In this document: positions 16,943-25,692 of the stretch, piece after piece
How the letters are laid out: each line of letters opens with the position of its first letter
Position numbering within the stretch: the stretch's first letter is position 1
Assembly: GCF_003336675.1 (NCBI RefSeq)
Contig: NZ_QPII01000024.1
Coordinates: forward strand, 1 to 57,068
Length of the DNA: 57,068 nucleotides
Reading direction: 5' to 3'
Origin: Billgrantia montanilacus
Lineage (GTDB): Bacteria > Pseudomonadota > Gammaproteobacteria > Pseudomonadales > Halomonadaceae
Notes under the pieces: model-generated
The model's input: the letters and a program-made list of their open reading frames with translations, nothing else
Told to the model about the DNA's origin: nothing
Database searches by the model: none
Program-made: the position numbers and the translations under genes

Positions 16943-19231
16943 GTGGTGGGGGATGCCTCCGGCCAGGTCGCCGAGTCGCGCATTCTGATTGTCGGCCTGG
17001 GCCTGATAGGCGGCTCCCTGGCCGCCGCACTTCGCGCCGGCGGCTTCGGTGGCACCATCCATTCTTGTGACCCGGACCCCGACGAGATCGCCCGTGGCAT
17101 CGCCATGGGGCTGATCGACCATGGCGATACCCGGCTGGCGCCGCTGGTCGAAGGCGCTTCGTTGATCGTGCTGTCGGTGCCGGTGCTGGCCATGGAGAGC
17201 GTGATGGCCGAGCTGGTCGAGGCACTGCCGGCAGGTGCTCTCGATGGTGAGGCCCCGCCCGTCACGGTGACCGACGTGGGCAGCACCAAGGCTGCGGTGC
17301 GCGACTGTGCGCTGCGGGTGTTCGGACGCCTGCCGCCCGGCCTGGTGCTGGGTCACCCCATCGCCGGGTCGGAGAAGAGTGGCGTGGCGGCGGCGAATCC
17401 GTGCCTCTATGTCAACCACAAGGTGATCCTCACGCCCAGCGCCGAGACGGCGCCGGCCGCCGTCGCACGGGTGCGCACCCTATGGCAAGCCTGCCGCGCC
17501 CAGGTGCTGGAGATGGATGTCGAGCGCCACGACCAGGTGCTGGCCCGCACCAGCCACCTGCCGCACCTGCTGGCGTTCTCGCTGGTGGATACCCTGGCGC
17601 GTCAGGACGAACGCCTGGAAATCTTCCGCTACGCCGCCGGCGGCTTTCGCGACTTCACTCGCATCGCTGGCAGCGACCCGGTGATGTGGCGAGACATCTT
17701 CGTTGCCAATCGTGAGGCCGTTCTGGCCTCCCTGGACGAGTTCGAGGCCGGTGTGTCGCGGCTGCGGCGCGCCGTGGAAGCCGGCGACGGCGATGCCATG
17801 CTTGCCATCTTCGACCGGGCCAGCCATGCGCGACACTATTTTGACTCGCTCCTGAATCAGACCAGTTATCAGGTGGAATACCAGATGGAATCACAAGAGA
17901 AACTCACCTTCCTGGCGGCTCCTGGCGGCCACGTTGCCGGCCGTATTCGCGTGCCCGGCGACAAGTCCATGTCCCATCGCTCGATCATGCTTGGCGCGCT
18001 GGCGGAGGGCATCACCGAGGTGAAGGGGTTCCTGGAGGGAGAGGACAGCCTGGCCACCCTGCAGGCCTTCCGCGAGATGGGGGTGGCCATCGAGGGGCCC
18101 CATCAGGGCCGGGTCACGGTGCATGGCGTTGGCATGCATGGACTCAAGGCGCCATCGGGCCCGCTCTATGTGGGCAATGCCGGCACCGCCATGCGCCTCT
18201 TCTCCGGCCTGCTGGCCGGTCAGGCCTTCGATACCGAGCTGATTGGCGATGCCTCCCTGACCAAGCGTCCCATGGGCCGGGTGGCCGACCCGCTGCGCTT
18301 GATGGGTGCGGTGATCGAGACCGCCGAAGATGGCCGGCCACCTCTGAAGATCCGCGGCGGGCAGACGCTCAAGGGCATCGACTACGACATGCCTATGGCC
18401 AGCGCCCAGGTGAAATCCTGCCTGCTGCTTGCCGGCCTCTATGCCGACGGCGAGACCCGGGTGCGCGAGCCCGCTCCCACCCGCGACCACACCGAGCGCA
18501 TGCTGACTGGTTTCGGCTATGAGGTCGGTCGTGAAGGCGATACCTGCTGGCTCACCGGCGGAGGCAAGCTCACTGCGGCGCCTATCGACGTGCCCTCGGA
18601 TATCTCCTCGGCCACCTTCTTCCTGGTGGCCGCCGCCATTTCGCCGGGGTCGAACCTGGTGCTTGAGCACGTCGGCATCAACCCGACCCGCATCGGCGTG
18701 ATCAATATCCTCAAGCTGATGGGCGCCGACCTGCACCTCACCAACGAGCGCGAGGTCGGCGGCGAGCCCGTTGCCGACCTGCATATTCGCTACGCGCCGC
18801 TTCACGGGATCGACATTCCCGTCGACCAGGTGCCGTTGGCCATCGATGAATTTCCGGCGCTGTTCATCGCCGCCGCCTGCGCCACCGGAACCACTCGCCT
18901 GCGTGGCGCCGAAGAATTGCGCGTCAAGGAGTCCGACCGCATCCAGGCCATGGCCGACGGCCTGGCGACCATCGGCGTCGAGCATACCGTGCGGGAAGAC
19001 GGCATCGACATCGTTGGCGCCGGGGAGCGCGAGGTCGCCTACGGCGGCGGGCGGATCGACAGCCTGGGCGATCACCGCATCGCCATGGCCTTCGTGATCG
19101 CTTCGCTGCGTGCCGGCGAAGCGATCATCATCGATGACTGTGCCAACGTGGCTACCTCCTTCCCGGGCTTCGTCGAACTGGCCTGCACCGTCGGTCTTCA
19201 GGTTGGCGAAGACACGGAGGTAATGACATGA
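16943..19231 (+). CDS. Fused prephenate dehydrogenase / EPSP synthase
   Basis: 762 residues. The N-terminal part (about 12-310) is an NAD-dependent TyrA-type dehydrogenase with dinucleotide loop VGLGLIGGSLA and the HPIAGSEKSG block. From about residue 315 an EPSP synthase (AroA) follows, with PGDKSMSHRS (Lys341), GNAGTAMRL, and LRVKESDRIQAMADGL near the end. The first half makes hydroxyphenylpyruvate or pretyrosine products for tyrosine; the second joins shikimate-3-phosphate and PEP. This fusion is known in Pseudomonas and Halomonas. The start is GTG, 2 bases after pheA. An internal ATG at 17885 lies exactly at the domain junction and might yield free AroA. The end overlaps cmk by 4 bases. 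Confidence 0.95.
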   Translation: MVGDASGQVAESRILIVGLGLIGGSLAAALRAGGFGGTIHSCDPDPDEIARGIAMGLIDHGDTRLAPLVEGASLIVLSVPVLAMESVMAELVEALPAGALDGEAPPVTVTDVGSTKAAVRDCALRVFGRLPPGLVLGHPIAGSEKSGVAAANPCLYVNHKVILTPSAETAPAAVARVRTLWQACRAQVLEMDVERHDQVLARTSHLPHLLAFSLVDTLARQDERLEIFRYAAGGFRDFTRIAGSDPVMWRDIFVANREAVLASLDEFEAGVSRLRRAVEAGDGDAMLAIFDRASHARHYFDSLLNQTSYQVEYQMESQEKLTFLAAPGGHVAGRIRVPGDKSMSHRSIMLGALAEGITEVKGFLEGEDSLATLQAFREMGVAIEGPHQGRVTVHGVGMHGLKAPSGPLYVGNAGTAMRLFSGLLAGQAFDTELIGDASLTKRPMGRVADPLRLMGAVIETAEDGRPPLKIRGGQTLKGIDYDMPMASAQVKSCLLLAGLYADGETRVREPAPTRDHTERMLTGFGYEVGREGDTCWLTGGGKLTAAPIDVPSDISSATFFLVAAAISPGSNLVLEHVGINPTRIGVINILKLMGADLHLTNEREVGGEPVADLHIRYAPLHGIDIPVDQVPLAIDEFPALFIAAACATGTTRLRGAEELRVKESDRIQAMADGLATIGVEHTVREDGIDIVGAGEREVAYGGGRIDSLGDHRIAMAFVIASLRAGEAIIIDDCANVATSFPGFVELACTVGLQVGEDTEVMT

Positions 19232-19917
19232 GTGACAAGGCCGCGGTGCTGACCGTTGATGGCCCTGGTGGGGCTGGCAAGGGCACCATCAGCCGCCTGG
19301 TTGCCGATCGGCTCGGCTGGCACCTGCTGGACAGCGGTGCGCTCTATCGACTCACCGCCCTGGCCGCCATGCGGCGTGGTGTGGCGTTCGATGACGAAGC
19401 GGCACTCGAAGGGCTCGCCGCCGCTCTCGATGTGGTGTTCCTTGCCGAGGGCGACACAACGCGTGTCATGCTCGAGGGAGACGACGTCAGCCGCGAGATT
19501 CGCACCGAGCAGGCAGGCGATGCCGCCTCTCAAGTGGCTTCGCTGCCTGCCGTTCGCCAGGCGCTGTTGCAGCGCCAGCGCGATTTTCGCCAGCCCCCCG
19601 GGCTGGTGGCGGATGGCCGCGATATGGGCACCGTGGTTTTCCCCGATGCCGAACTTAAGGTCTTCCTCACGGCGAGCCCCGAAGAACGTGCGCGAAGGCG
19701 CTACCTTCAGTTGCAGGAAGCCGGGGTGAATGCTAGTCTATCGAGTCTTTTGAAGGAGATTCAGGCGCGCGATGCACGCGACATGCAGCGCAGCGTGGCT
19801 CCGCTCGTACCGGCCGATGACGCCATCGAGCTGGATACCACGAGCCTGAGTATACCGGAAGTGGTGGAACGGTTGACGGAGTGGCTGGCCGAGCGCGGCC
19901 TCACCCGGCAGACTTGA
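19228..19917 (+). CDS. cmk: Cytidylate kinase
   Basis: 229 residues. The P-loop DGPGGAGKGT at 11-20, the LDSGALYRL nucleotide-monophosphate site, DGRDMGTVVFPDA and the arginine-rich lid SPEERARRRYLQLQ are those of bacterial CMP/dCMP kinase. It phosphorylates CMP and dCMP with ATP. The start codon overlaps the tyrA-aroA stop (ATGA), indicating translational coupling. Confidence 0.97.
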   Translation: MSDKAAVLTVDGPGGAGKGTISRLVADRLGWHLLDSGALYRLTALAAMRRGVAFDDEAALEGLAAALDVVFLAEGDTTRVMLEGDDVSREIRTEQAGDAASQVASLPAVRQALLQRQRDFRQPPGLVADGRDMGTVVFPDAELKVFLTASPEERARRRYLQLQEAGVNASLSSLLKEIQARDARDMQRSVAPLVPADDAIELDTTSLSIPEVVERLTEWLAERGLTRQT

Positions 19918-20096
19918 TCTCCCTTGCGGCGCCCCCGTCAGGATGTGATGGCATGGCCGAGCAGCCCTTTCACTGAAAGCTCGTCCAGGTCGAACCGGCG
20001 TTAACATCCCCGGGGGTTTGGCAAATTAGGCCCGCACTCGCTGGTGGTGCGGAGAAGGCGGCAACGCCTCAACACCGTTGATCACGTAGGAAAATC

Positions 20097-21773
20097 ATGA
20101 GCGAAAGCTTTGCTGAACTGTTTGAACAGTCACTCCAGGACATCAACATGGAGCCGGGCGCCATCGTCACGGCCACTGTTGTCGACATCGAAGGTGACTG
20201 GGTCACCGTCAATGCCGGCCTGAAGTCCGAAGGACAGATTCCCGTGGCTCAGTTCCGCGACGAAAGTGGCGAACTGAACATTGCGATCGGCGACGAAGTC
20301 AGCGTCGCCCTGGAAGCCGTTGAAGACGGTTTCGGCGAGACGCGTCTGTCTCGCGAGAAGGCCAAGCGCGCCGAGGCCTGGAAGGTGCTGGAAGCGGCCT
20401 TCGAGAAGGAAGAGATCGTCAAGGGCGTGATCAACGGCAAGGTAAAAGGCGGTTTCACCGTCGATATCGATTCCATTCGTGCCTTCCTGCCGGGTTCCCT
20501 GGTCGACGTGCGTCCGGTGCGCGACACTACGCACCTGGAGCACAAGGAACTCGACTTCAAGGTCATCAAGCTCGATCCGAAGCGCAACAACGTCGTGGTT
20601 TCCCGTCGTGCCGTTCTCGAAGCCGAGAACAGCGCCGAGCGTGAAGCGCTGCTGGCCACCCTGCAGGAAGGCCAGCAGATCATGGGTATCGTCAAGAACC
20701 TCACCGACTACGGCGCCTTCGTCGATCTGGGCGGCGTCGATGGCCTGCTCCACATCACCGACATGGCCTGGAAGCGCATCAAGCATCCGAGCGAGATCGT
20801 GGCCGTGGGCGACGAGATCAACGTCAAGGTGCTCAAGTTCGACCGTGAGCGCAACCGCGTTTCGCTGGGCCTGAAGCAGCTGGGCGAAGATCCCTGGGTC
20901 AACATCAAGGATCGCTACCCTGAGGGCACTGTGGTCACCGCCCGTGTCACCAACCTCACCGACTACGGCTGCTTTGCCGAGCTGGAAGAGGGTGTCGAGG
21001 GTCTGGTTCACGTCTCCGAAATGGACTGGACCAACAAGAACATCCACCCGTCCAAGGTCGTCAACATCGGCGATGAGGTGGAAGTCATGATCCTGGATAT
21101 CGACGAAGAGCGTCGTCGTATCTCCCTGGGTATCAAGCAGTGCACCGCGAATCCGTGGGAAACCTTCAACGCCCAGTACAACAAGGGCGACCGGGTTGCC
21201 GGTACCATCAAGTCGATCACCGACTTCGGTATCTTCATCGGTCTGGAAGGCGGTATCGACGGTCTGGTTCACCTCTCCGACCTCTCCTGGTCCGAGACCG
21301 GTGAAGAAGCCGTGCGTCGCTTCAAGAAGGGCGACGAGGCCGAAGCCGTCATCCTTTCCATCGATCCCGAGCGTGAGCGCATCTCCCTGGGTATCAAGCA
21401 GCTGGATACCGATCCGGTTGCCGAGTACCTGGCCGTCAACGACAAGGGCAGCGTGGTCTCCGGTCGTGTGGTCGAGGTCGATGCCAAGGAAGCCCACGTC
21501 GAGCTGGCGACCGATGTCGTTGCCATCCTCAAGGCATCCGAGATCAGCGCCGACCGCGTCGAAGATGCGCGCAACGTGCTGAACGAAGGCGATACCGTCG
21601 AAGCTCGCATCGTCGGCGTCGATCGCAAGAACCGTGCAATCAGCCTCTCCATCAAGGCCAAGGATCAGGATGATACCCGTCAGAACCTGAAGAAGCTGCG
21701 TGAAGATGCTCCCGAAGCGGGTGGCCCGACCACCATCGGTGACTTGATCAAGCAGCAGATGGGTCAGGACTGA
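20097..21773 (+). CDS. rpsA: 30S ribosomal protein S1
   Basis: 558 residues, the full-length gammaproteobacterial form. Six S1 (OB-fold) domains follow one another: the first two bind the ribosome and protein S2, the last four bind mRNA. Repeated signatures VKNLTDYGAFVDLGG-DGLLHITDMAW, VTNLTDYGCFAELEEGVEGLVHVSEM and IKSITDFGIFIGLEGGIDGLVHLSDLSW are visible. The ATG follows TAGGAAAATC. It lies 179 bases after cmk, a familiar pair, and ends at a strong terminator. The ihfB gene that often follows rpsA is absent here; repeats lie in that position. Confidence 0.98.
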   Translation: MSESFAELFEQSLQDINMEPGAIVTATVVDIEGDWVTVNAGLKSEGQIPVAQFRDESGELNIAIGDEVSVALEAVEDGFGETRLSREKAKRAEAWKVLEAAFEKEEIVKGVINGKVKGGFTVDIDSIRAFLPGSLVDVRPVRDTTHLEHKELDFKVIKLDPKRNNVVVSRRAVLEAENSAEREALLATLQEGQQIMGIVKNLTDYGAFVDLGGVDGLLHITDMAWKRIKHPSEIVAVGDEINVKVLKFDRERNRVSLGLKQLGEDPWVNIKDRYPEGTVVTARVTNLTDYGCFAELEEGVEGLVHVSEMDWTNKNIHPSKVVNIGDEVEVMILDIDEERRRISLGIKQCTANPWETFNAQYNKGDRVAGTIKSITDFGIFIGLEGGIDGLVHLSDLSWSETGEEAVRRFKKGDEAEAVILSIDPERERISLGIKQLDTDPVAEYLAVNDKGSVVSGRVVEVDAKEAHVELATDVVAILKASEISADRVEDARNVLNEGDTVEARIVGVDRKNRAISLSIKAKDQDDTRQNLKKLREDAPEAGGPTTIGDLIKQQMGQD

Positions 21774-21816
21774 TCCCCTCGGCCCCGATCAATCGGGGCC
21801 GTCAGGAACGGTTGAC

Positions 21817-21857
21817 AAGAACGCCGCCTCGGCTTGCCGGGGCGGCGTTCTTTTTTT
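21817..21857 (+). terminator. Strong rho-independent terminator after rpsA
   Basis: AAGAACGCCGCC pairs with GGCGGCGTTCTT across a 12-base loop and runs into eight T residues. A second GC-rich hairpin without a T-run (GGCCCCGAT at 21781 with ATCGGGGCC) sits just before it. Together they close the gyrA-rpsA block. Confidence 0.92.
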
Positions 21858-21940
21858 GGTTGATAGCATGTTGGCGTGAACCTGCTCTGCATAGGCTGCA
21901 TTGCGGAAGGGGGCTCGACGACAGCGACGCTGGCGCTCCT

Positions 21941-22180
21941 TGTTGGAGCGCCGCTTTGCGTCGCGACTGGCGGCGATAGGCGCCCGGCGGAATAACCGCG
22001 ACCATCGATAACGCTGCCGGGAGTCCTTCGGCCTCCAGTCGTGATCTGAAGATACTCCTACAGCGCGGCCATGACTTCCCTTGCCATTTTACGCCAACGT
22101 GTGAAGATCCTTTTTTTTGGCATGCCGCAGCGCTGTTGGAGGACGGCTCCGCCGCACGACTGTGGCCGAAGGCCACCCAA
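21941..22180. repeat. Three REP-like elements, including one inverted pair (BIME)
   Basis: The first element (21941-21990, TGTTGGAGCG...CGACTGGCGGCGATAGGCGCC-CGGCGG) and the second in opposite orientation (22016-22062, GCCGGGAGTCCTTCGGCCTCCAGTCGTG) form the same inverted pair as in the arrays at 4160 and 31247. A third, diverged copy lies at 22132-22180 (CTGTTGGAGGACGGCTCC...CGACTGTGGCCGAAGGCC). No credible gene lies in 21858-22306. Confidence 0.75.
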
Positions 22181-22306
22181 GTCTGGCAGCGTGTGGCCCG
22201 TCGGTGCGGAACATTACGCATCGGCGGTAGCTTGATGAGGGGTAGGGCGGTACTCTGCATGACGTAGGTGAATTTCCAGTGTCAACCGGGAGTCCAGGAA
22301 GCCGCC

Positions 22307-22717
22307 ATGGCCACCATTGAACACAGTGCAATACTCAGGGCATCGCCGGAGCGTGTCTTTGCGCTTCTCGAGCGGGTCGAAGACTTCGTTGAGTACTCGG
22401 ACATGATCCAGGCGATCGAACCGCTGGGTGGCGAGCGCTACCGCTGGCACGTTCGTGCCGTGGGCATGGACTGGACCTTCGATGTGGAAATCACCGAGAA
22501 GCTGCCACCCCAGACACTGGCCTGGGAATCCCTGGAAGGGGTGCGCAACCAGGGTTGCTATCGTCTGGCACCGGTTGCGGAGGGCACCCGTGTATCACTC
22601 ACGGTGACCTATACCATTCGTAACCGGATGGTGGAGAAAGCGGTGACGCGCGCTGCCAGGCCGCTGGTCAACAAGGTCAGCCGTCAAATTCTCGAGCGCG
22701 TAGAAGCCAAGTTGTGA
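22307..22717 (+). CDS. SRPBCC (START/polyketide cyclase-like) family protein
   Basis: 136 residues from the ATG at 22307, which follows a purine-rich AGGAAG site; an in-frame GTG at 22268 is possible but lacks a good ribosome binding site and adds 13 unconserved residues. The sequence begins with the helix-grip pattern (IEHSAILRASPERVFALLERVEDFVEYSD) and continues with a beta-rich region typical of the Bet v1/START-like Coq10 group. Such proteins bind hydrophobic ligands in a cavity; the ligand is unknown. The stop overlaps the next small gene by 4 bases. Confidence 0.82.
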   Translation: MATIEHSAILRASPERVFALLERVEDFVEYSDMIQAIEPLGGERYRWHVRAVGMDWTFDVEITEKLPPQTLAWESLEGVRNQGCYRLAPVAEGTRVSLTVTYTIRNRMVEKAVTRAARPLVNKVSRQILERVEAKL

Positions 22718-22929
22718 TTCAATCGACTCGACGAGGCCAGCCGGCCTCATTCGAGGATATGGCGATGGTCATGGGGCTGATGTGGTGTCTTGCCGTGCTG
22801 GTGATACAGCTGGGGCTGCTGCATTACGTGGACCTCCGTGTCGCGGCCATGTCGCGATTGGATCATGCACCGGAATCCGTTCCCGGCAATCCGCCGTCAA
22901 CGGGGCGGGAGGATGGGCTCGACGCGTGA
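22714..22929 (+). CDS. Small single-pass membrane protein, hypothetical
   Basis: 71 residues starting with GTG at 22714, overlapping the SRPBCC stop by 4 bases, a typical coupled arrangement. One hydrophobic helix (about 16-38, MAMVMGLMWCLAVLVIQLGLLHY) is followed by a hydrophilic tail. No family is recognised. The coupling and clear TM helix support a real gene, but length and lack of known relatives leave doubt. Confidence 0.45.
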   Translation: MIQSTRRGQPASFEDMAMVMGLMWCLAVLVIQLGLLHYVDLRVAAMSRLDHAPESVPGNPPSTGREDGLDA

Positions 22930-22986
22930 CCCAAGCAAGACCGCATGTCACCATGGGCTCTTTCCAACGGGCAAGCGAGACATGTG

Positions 22987-23661
22987 ATGGCGCAAGACAC
23001 CTCATTGCGCCGACGGTGGCGTCTGGTAGCCGTCGGCGCAAGCCTGCTCATGGCCGGTTATCTATGGATATGGGACTCGCCCGATCTCATCGCCATCAAG
23101 CATTGGGCCGAAGAGGCGTCTCACCATCCGCTGACTATCATCAGCGTCATCACGATCATGGCCATCACACTGGCCTTTGGCTTGCCGGGCAGCATCGGGC
23201 TATGGCTGATCGCGCCTTTCTACCCACCTCAAGTCGCCACTCCCATGCTGATCGTCGGCAGCGTCGGCGGTGCGCTGGGTGCCTATCAAATAGCTGCCAG
23301 GGTGGGCGATCGCTGGAATCCCAAGGGGCTGACTCGCAAGATCATGCATATGCTGGAGCGGCGCAGCGACTTTCTCACGCAGTGCGCCCTGCGTGTGCTG
23401 CCGGGTTTCCCACACTCGGTGATCAACTTCGCTGCCGGGCTGCGTCGCCTGCCGCTGCGTACCTTCGTGATCGCCGCCATGGTGGGGCTCGGCATCAAGT
23501 GGGCGGTCTACGCCAGCGCTATCCATAGTGCGCTGGAAGCCGTGGAGAAGGGGGAAAACGCCATCAGTGCGGATATCGTACTGCCGCTGGTGGCGTTGGC
23601 TCTGCTACTGCTGGCTGGTGCCTGGATGCGACGCCGGGTGGAAGAAGGGCGCGAGGTGTAG
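22987..23661 (+). CDS. TVP38/TMEM64 (VTT, DedA-related) membrane protein
   Basis: 224 residues from the ATG at 22987; an in-frame ATG at 22945 would add 14 residues without a visible ribosome binding site. There are about five hydrophobic segments. The centre shows the VTT-domain pattern: GLPGSIGLWLIAPFYPPQVATPMLIVGSVGGALGAYQIAARVGDRW, then LRVLPGFPHSVINFAAGLRRLPLRTF. This family sits in the inner membrane and has been linked to lipid scrambling or transport and envelope integrity. The stop lies 11 bases from the convergent HDOD-GGDEF gene. Confidence 0.82.
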   Translation: MAQDTSLRRRWRLVAVGASLLMAGYLWIWDSPDLIAIKHWAEEASHHPLTIISVITIMAITLAFGLPGSIGLWLIAPFYPPQVATPMLIVGSVGGALGAYQIAARVGDRWNPKGLTRKIMHMLERRSDFLTQCALRVLPGFPHSVINFAAGLRRLPLRTFVIAAMVGLGIKWAVYASAIHSALEAVEKGENAISADIVLPLVALALLLLAGAWMRRRVEEGREV

Positions 23662-23672
23662 CCAGTCGTGCA

Positions 23673-25226
23673 TCAATCGCGGTGTTTGTAATGGGCGACG
23701 CCGTCACGCCCATCATGCTTGACGCCATACATGGCCTTGTCGGCAGCATCGACCATGGCATTGACGTTCTCGAAGTCGGCATCTTCCATCGAGGCGATAC
23801 CGATAGATGCGGTCACATGCAGCGGTTCGCCCTCGGTCTTGGCCAGGGGCTGTGAGGCCAGGTACTGGCGAATCCGGTCGCCCAGCTTGCTCGCCTGCTC
23901 CCGGCGGGTATTGGGCATTATCACCAGGAATTCTTCGCCGCCATAACGGCCGGCAATATCATCCTCCCGTACCATATTCTCCAGCGCAGCGGCGAAGCGG
24001 ATCAGTACTTCATCACCGAAGCGGTGACCATAGAGATCGTTGATGCGCTTGAAATGGTCCAGATCGATGAACATGACAGAAAGCGGGCGCTTGCCCATCA
24101 GGGCGCAGTCGAAGTGCTGCACAAGCAGCTTCTCCAGCCAGGGGCGGTTGGCCAGCCGGGTCAGGTGATCCGTGCGGTGTTGTTCGTCGAGTTCGTCATG
24201 GCGGGCGAGCAAGGCTTCCAGCTCATGGCGCTGCTCGGCAAGACGCTGATTGAGTAGCAGATTCTGTTCGAAGAGCAGCTCCTTGGCTTCGGCCAGCAGG
24301 GTCGTGCTGTTGATATCGGGGGGGCAGGTAATCTCGAACAGTTTTGCCAGCGTGGGCAGGCGTTGCTGCAGGTCCTCCAGCACGGAGACCAGCATGGCGA
24401 TATCCAGCGATTCCAGCAGCGCCAACTGATGCAGCAGGTCACTGAAGGCTGCTGCCGGCGAATGGGCAAGCCAGCCATCGGCGATGCGGCAGGAGAGGCG
24501 CAGGCAGAGACGCTTCGGGTTGCCATCCTCCAGGGGGCCATGGCTATCCGCGATTCCCGCGGCCATAGGGGCGGGTACACCCCAACTGATGGCCAGCCAC
24601 GCCCCCGCAAGGGAGTGGTCACAGCCGTAGAGCCGATGCTCGGTCTCGCGCAGCTTGTCGTGATCGCGCAGGCTTGGCACATGGCTTGAGTAGCGCTCGG
24701 CGTCCACGGCTTCCAGAGCCAGGATGCCAATATCCTGTATCAACGCCATGGTAAACAGTTGGCCTGCTTCATCGGGACAGAGCTGCTCGGCGAGCTGCTG
24801 TGCGGCCAGTGCGGCGATGATGGAGCGCTGCCAAAGGTAGTCGTAATCGAGTGCATCGCTCGCCCCGGGGCGAGGCAGGCCGAAGCTCATGGCGGCGGCC
24901 AGGGTGGCGTCCAGGCCGAGGCGAGAAACGGCATCATGACAGGTGACGACCCGATTGGCGCTGCGAGAAAAGTAGGCACTGTTGGCCATCGAGAGAAGGC
25001 GTAATGTCAGTGCGGGGTCCTGCTGGATTGCCGCGGCGAAGTCGGTGAGGCGAGGCTCCGGTGCTCGGGCCAGGCCGATCACCCGAGCCGCAGCGGCAGG
25101 CAGGCTTGGCAGTGTACGACACTCCCCCAGGCGTAGGCGAAGCGTATCGGGAAGCGGGGGAAGCTCAGGAATTGTCAAACCAATAACGCTTTTGGATTCG
25201 GTGGTCGACATCCTATCGAGCGGCAT
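23673..25226 (-). CDS. HDOD-GGDEF protein, probable diguanylate cyclase
   Basis: 517 residues, cytoplasmic. The N-terminal half is an HDOD output/sensor domain (LPSLPAAAARVIGLA, IQQDPALTLRLLSMANSAYF, VSRLGL). After a helical linker (about 320-355) comes a GGDEF domain with an intact GGEEF (429-433) and an RxxD inhibitory site (REDD, 420-423) exactly five residues before it. It should therefore make c-di-GMP from GTP with product inhibition. It could feed the LapD receptor encoded at 4658. Start ATG at 25226 has AGGAG 5 bases upstream. Confidence 0.88.
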   Translation of the reverse strand: MPLDRMSTTESKSVIGLTIPELPPLPDTLRLRLGECRTLPSLPAAAARVIGLARAPEPRLTDFAAAIQQDPALTLRLLSMANSAYFSRSANRVVTCHDAVSRLGLDATLAAAMSFGLPRPGASDALDYDYLWQRSIIAALAAQQLAEQLCPDEAGQLFTMALIQDIGILALEAVDAERYSSHVPSLRDHDKLRETEHRLYGCDHSLAGAWLAISWGVPAPMAAGIADSHGPLEDGNPKRLCLRLSCRIADGWLAHSPAAAFSDLLHQLALLESLDIAMLVSVLEDLQQRLPTLAKLFEITCPPDINSTTLLAEAKELLFEQNLLLNQRLAEQRHELEALLARHDELDEQHRTDHLTRLANRPWLEKLLVQHFDCALMGKRPLSVMFIDLDHFKRINDLYGHRFGDEVLIRFAAALENMVREDDIAGRYGGEEFLVIMPNTRREQASKLGDRIRQYLASQPLAKTEGEPLHVTASIGIASMEDADFENVNAMVDAADKAMYGVKHDGRDGVAHYKHRD

Positions 25227-25241
25227 GATAACTCCTGATTT

Positions 25242-25253
25242 AAACAGTTGTTT
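25242..25253. promoter_or_regulatory. Possible PsrA-like half-match before the HDOD-GGDEF gene
   Basis: AAAC-AGTT-GTTT (inside TAAACAGTTGTTTG) lies 16 bases before the HDOD-GGDEF start in an AT-rich leader. It fits the PsrA core except for the outer T on one side. Such short palindromes arise by chance, so this is weak. Confidence 0.25.
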
Positions 25254-25352
25254 GTTGTTATTTCTAAGTTACCATAGTCTTACATTCAAGCCATTTACTT
25301 TTTGCAGCTATCTTCCCTGCAGTTTTTTTCTTCTATAGTTTTTTCTGCGCCG

Positions 25353-25589
25353 CTACTGTTTCCGCAACGACGCGTCCAGGTGATCGACTACTTCGGCCCA
25401 GTCGGCGTCCTCCTCCAGCGCATTGAAGATGAAGGCGGCCTGGGACTCGCTCCAGAAGGGCGCTTCGTGCAGCTGCATGGTTTCCGGAAGCGGCGCGTGA
25501 CGCTCGATGAAGTCCCTGATGGACGCCTCGTCGGCAGGCAAGCCCAACTGCTCGAACAGTTCAGTAAAATGATGAACGGGCTTTTCCAT
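25353..25589 (-). CDS. DUF2789 family protein
   Basis: 78 residues, small, acidic and soluble. The whole protein matches the DUF2789 pattern: FTELFEQLGLPADEASIRDFIERHAPLP, then L-EAPFWSESQAAFIFNALEEDADWAEVVDHLDASLR. Function unknown. It stands alone between the HDOD-GGDEF gene and the asparaginase gene. Confidence 0.85.
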   Translation of the reverse strand: MEKPVHHFTELFEQLGLPADEASIRDFIERHAPLPETMQLHEAPFWSESQAAFIFNALEEDADWAEVVDHLDASLRKQ

Positions 25590-25692
25590 GGCATGTGACT
25601 CCTATGTAACCGTAGAGTACCAAAACAGTAGTCGGATAATGCCCCGCTCGTGCGGCACACTTCAACGCTGGGGCGGCTGGATTAGCGATTAA

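Noticed and set aside
20130..21497. Long open frame on the - strand opposite rpsA
   Set aside because: Shadow of rpsA caused by codon bias; no independent evidence.
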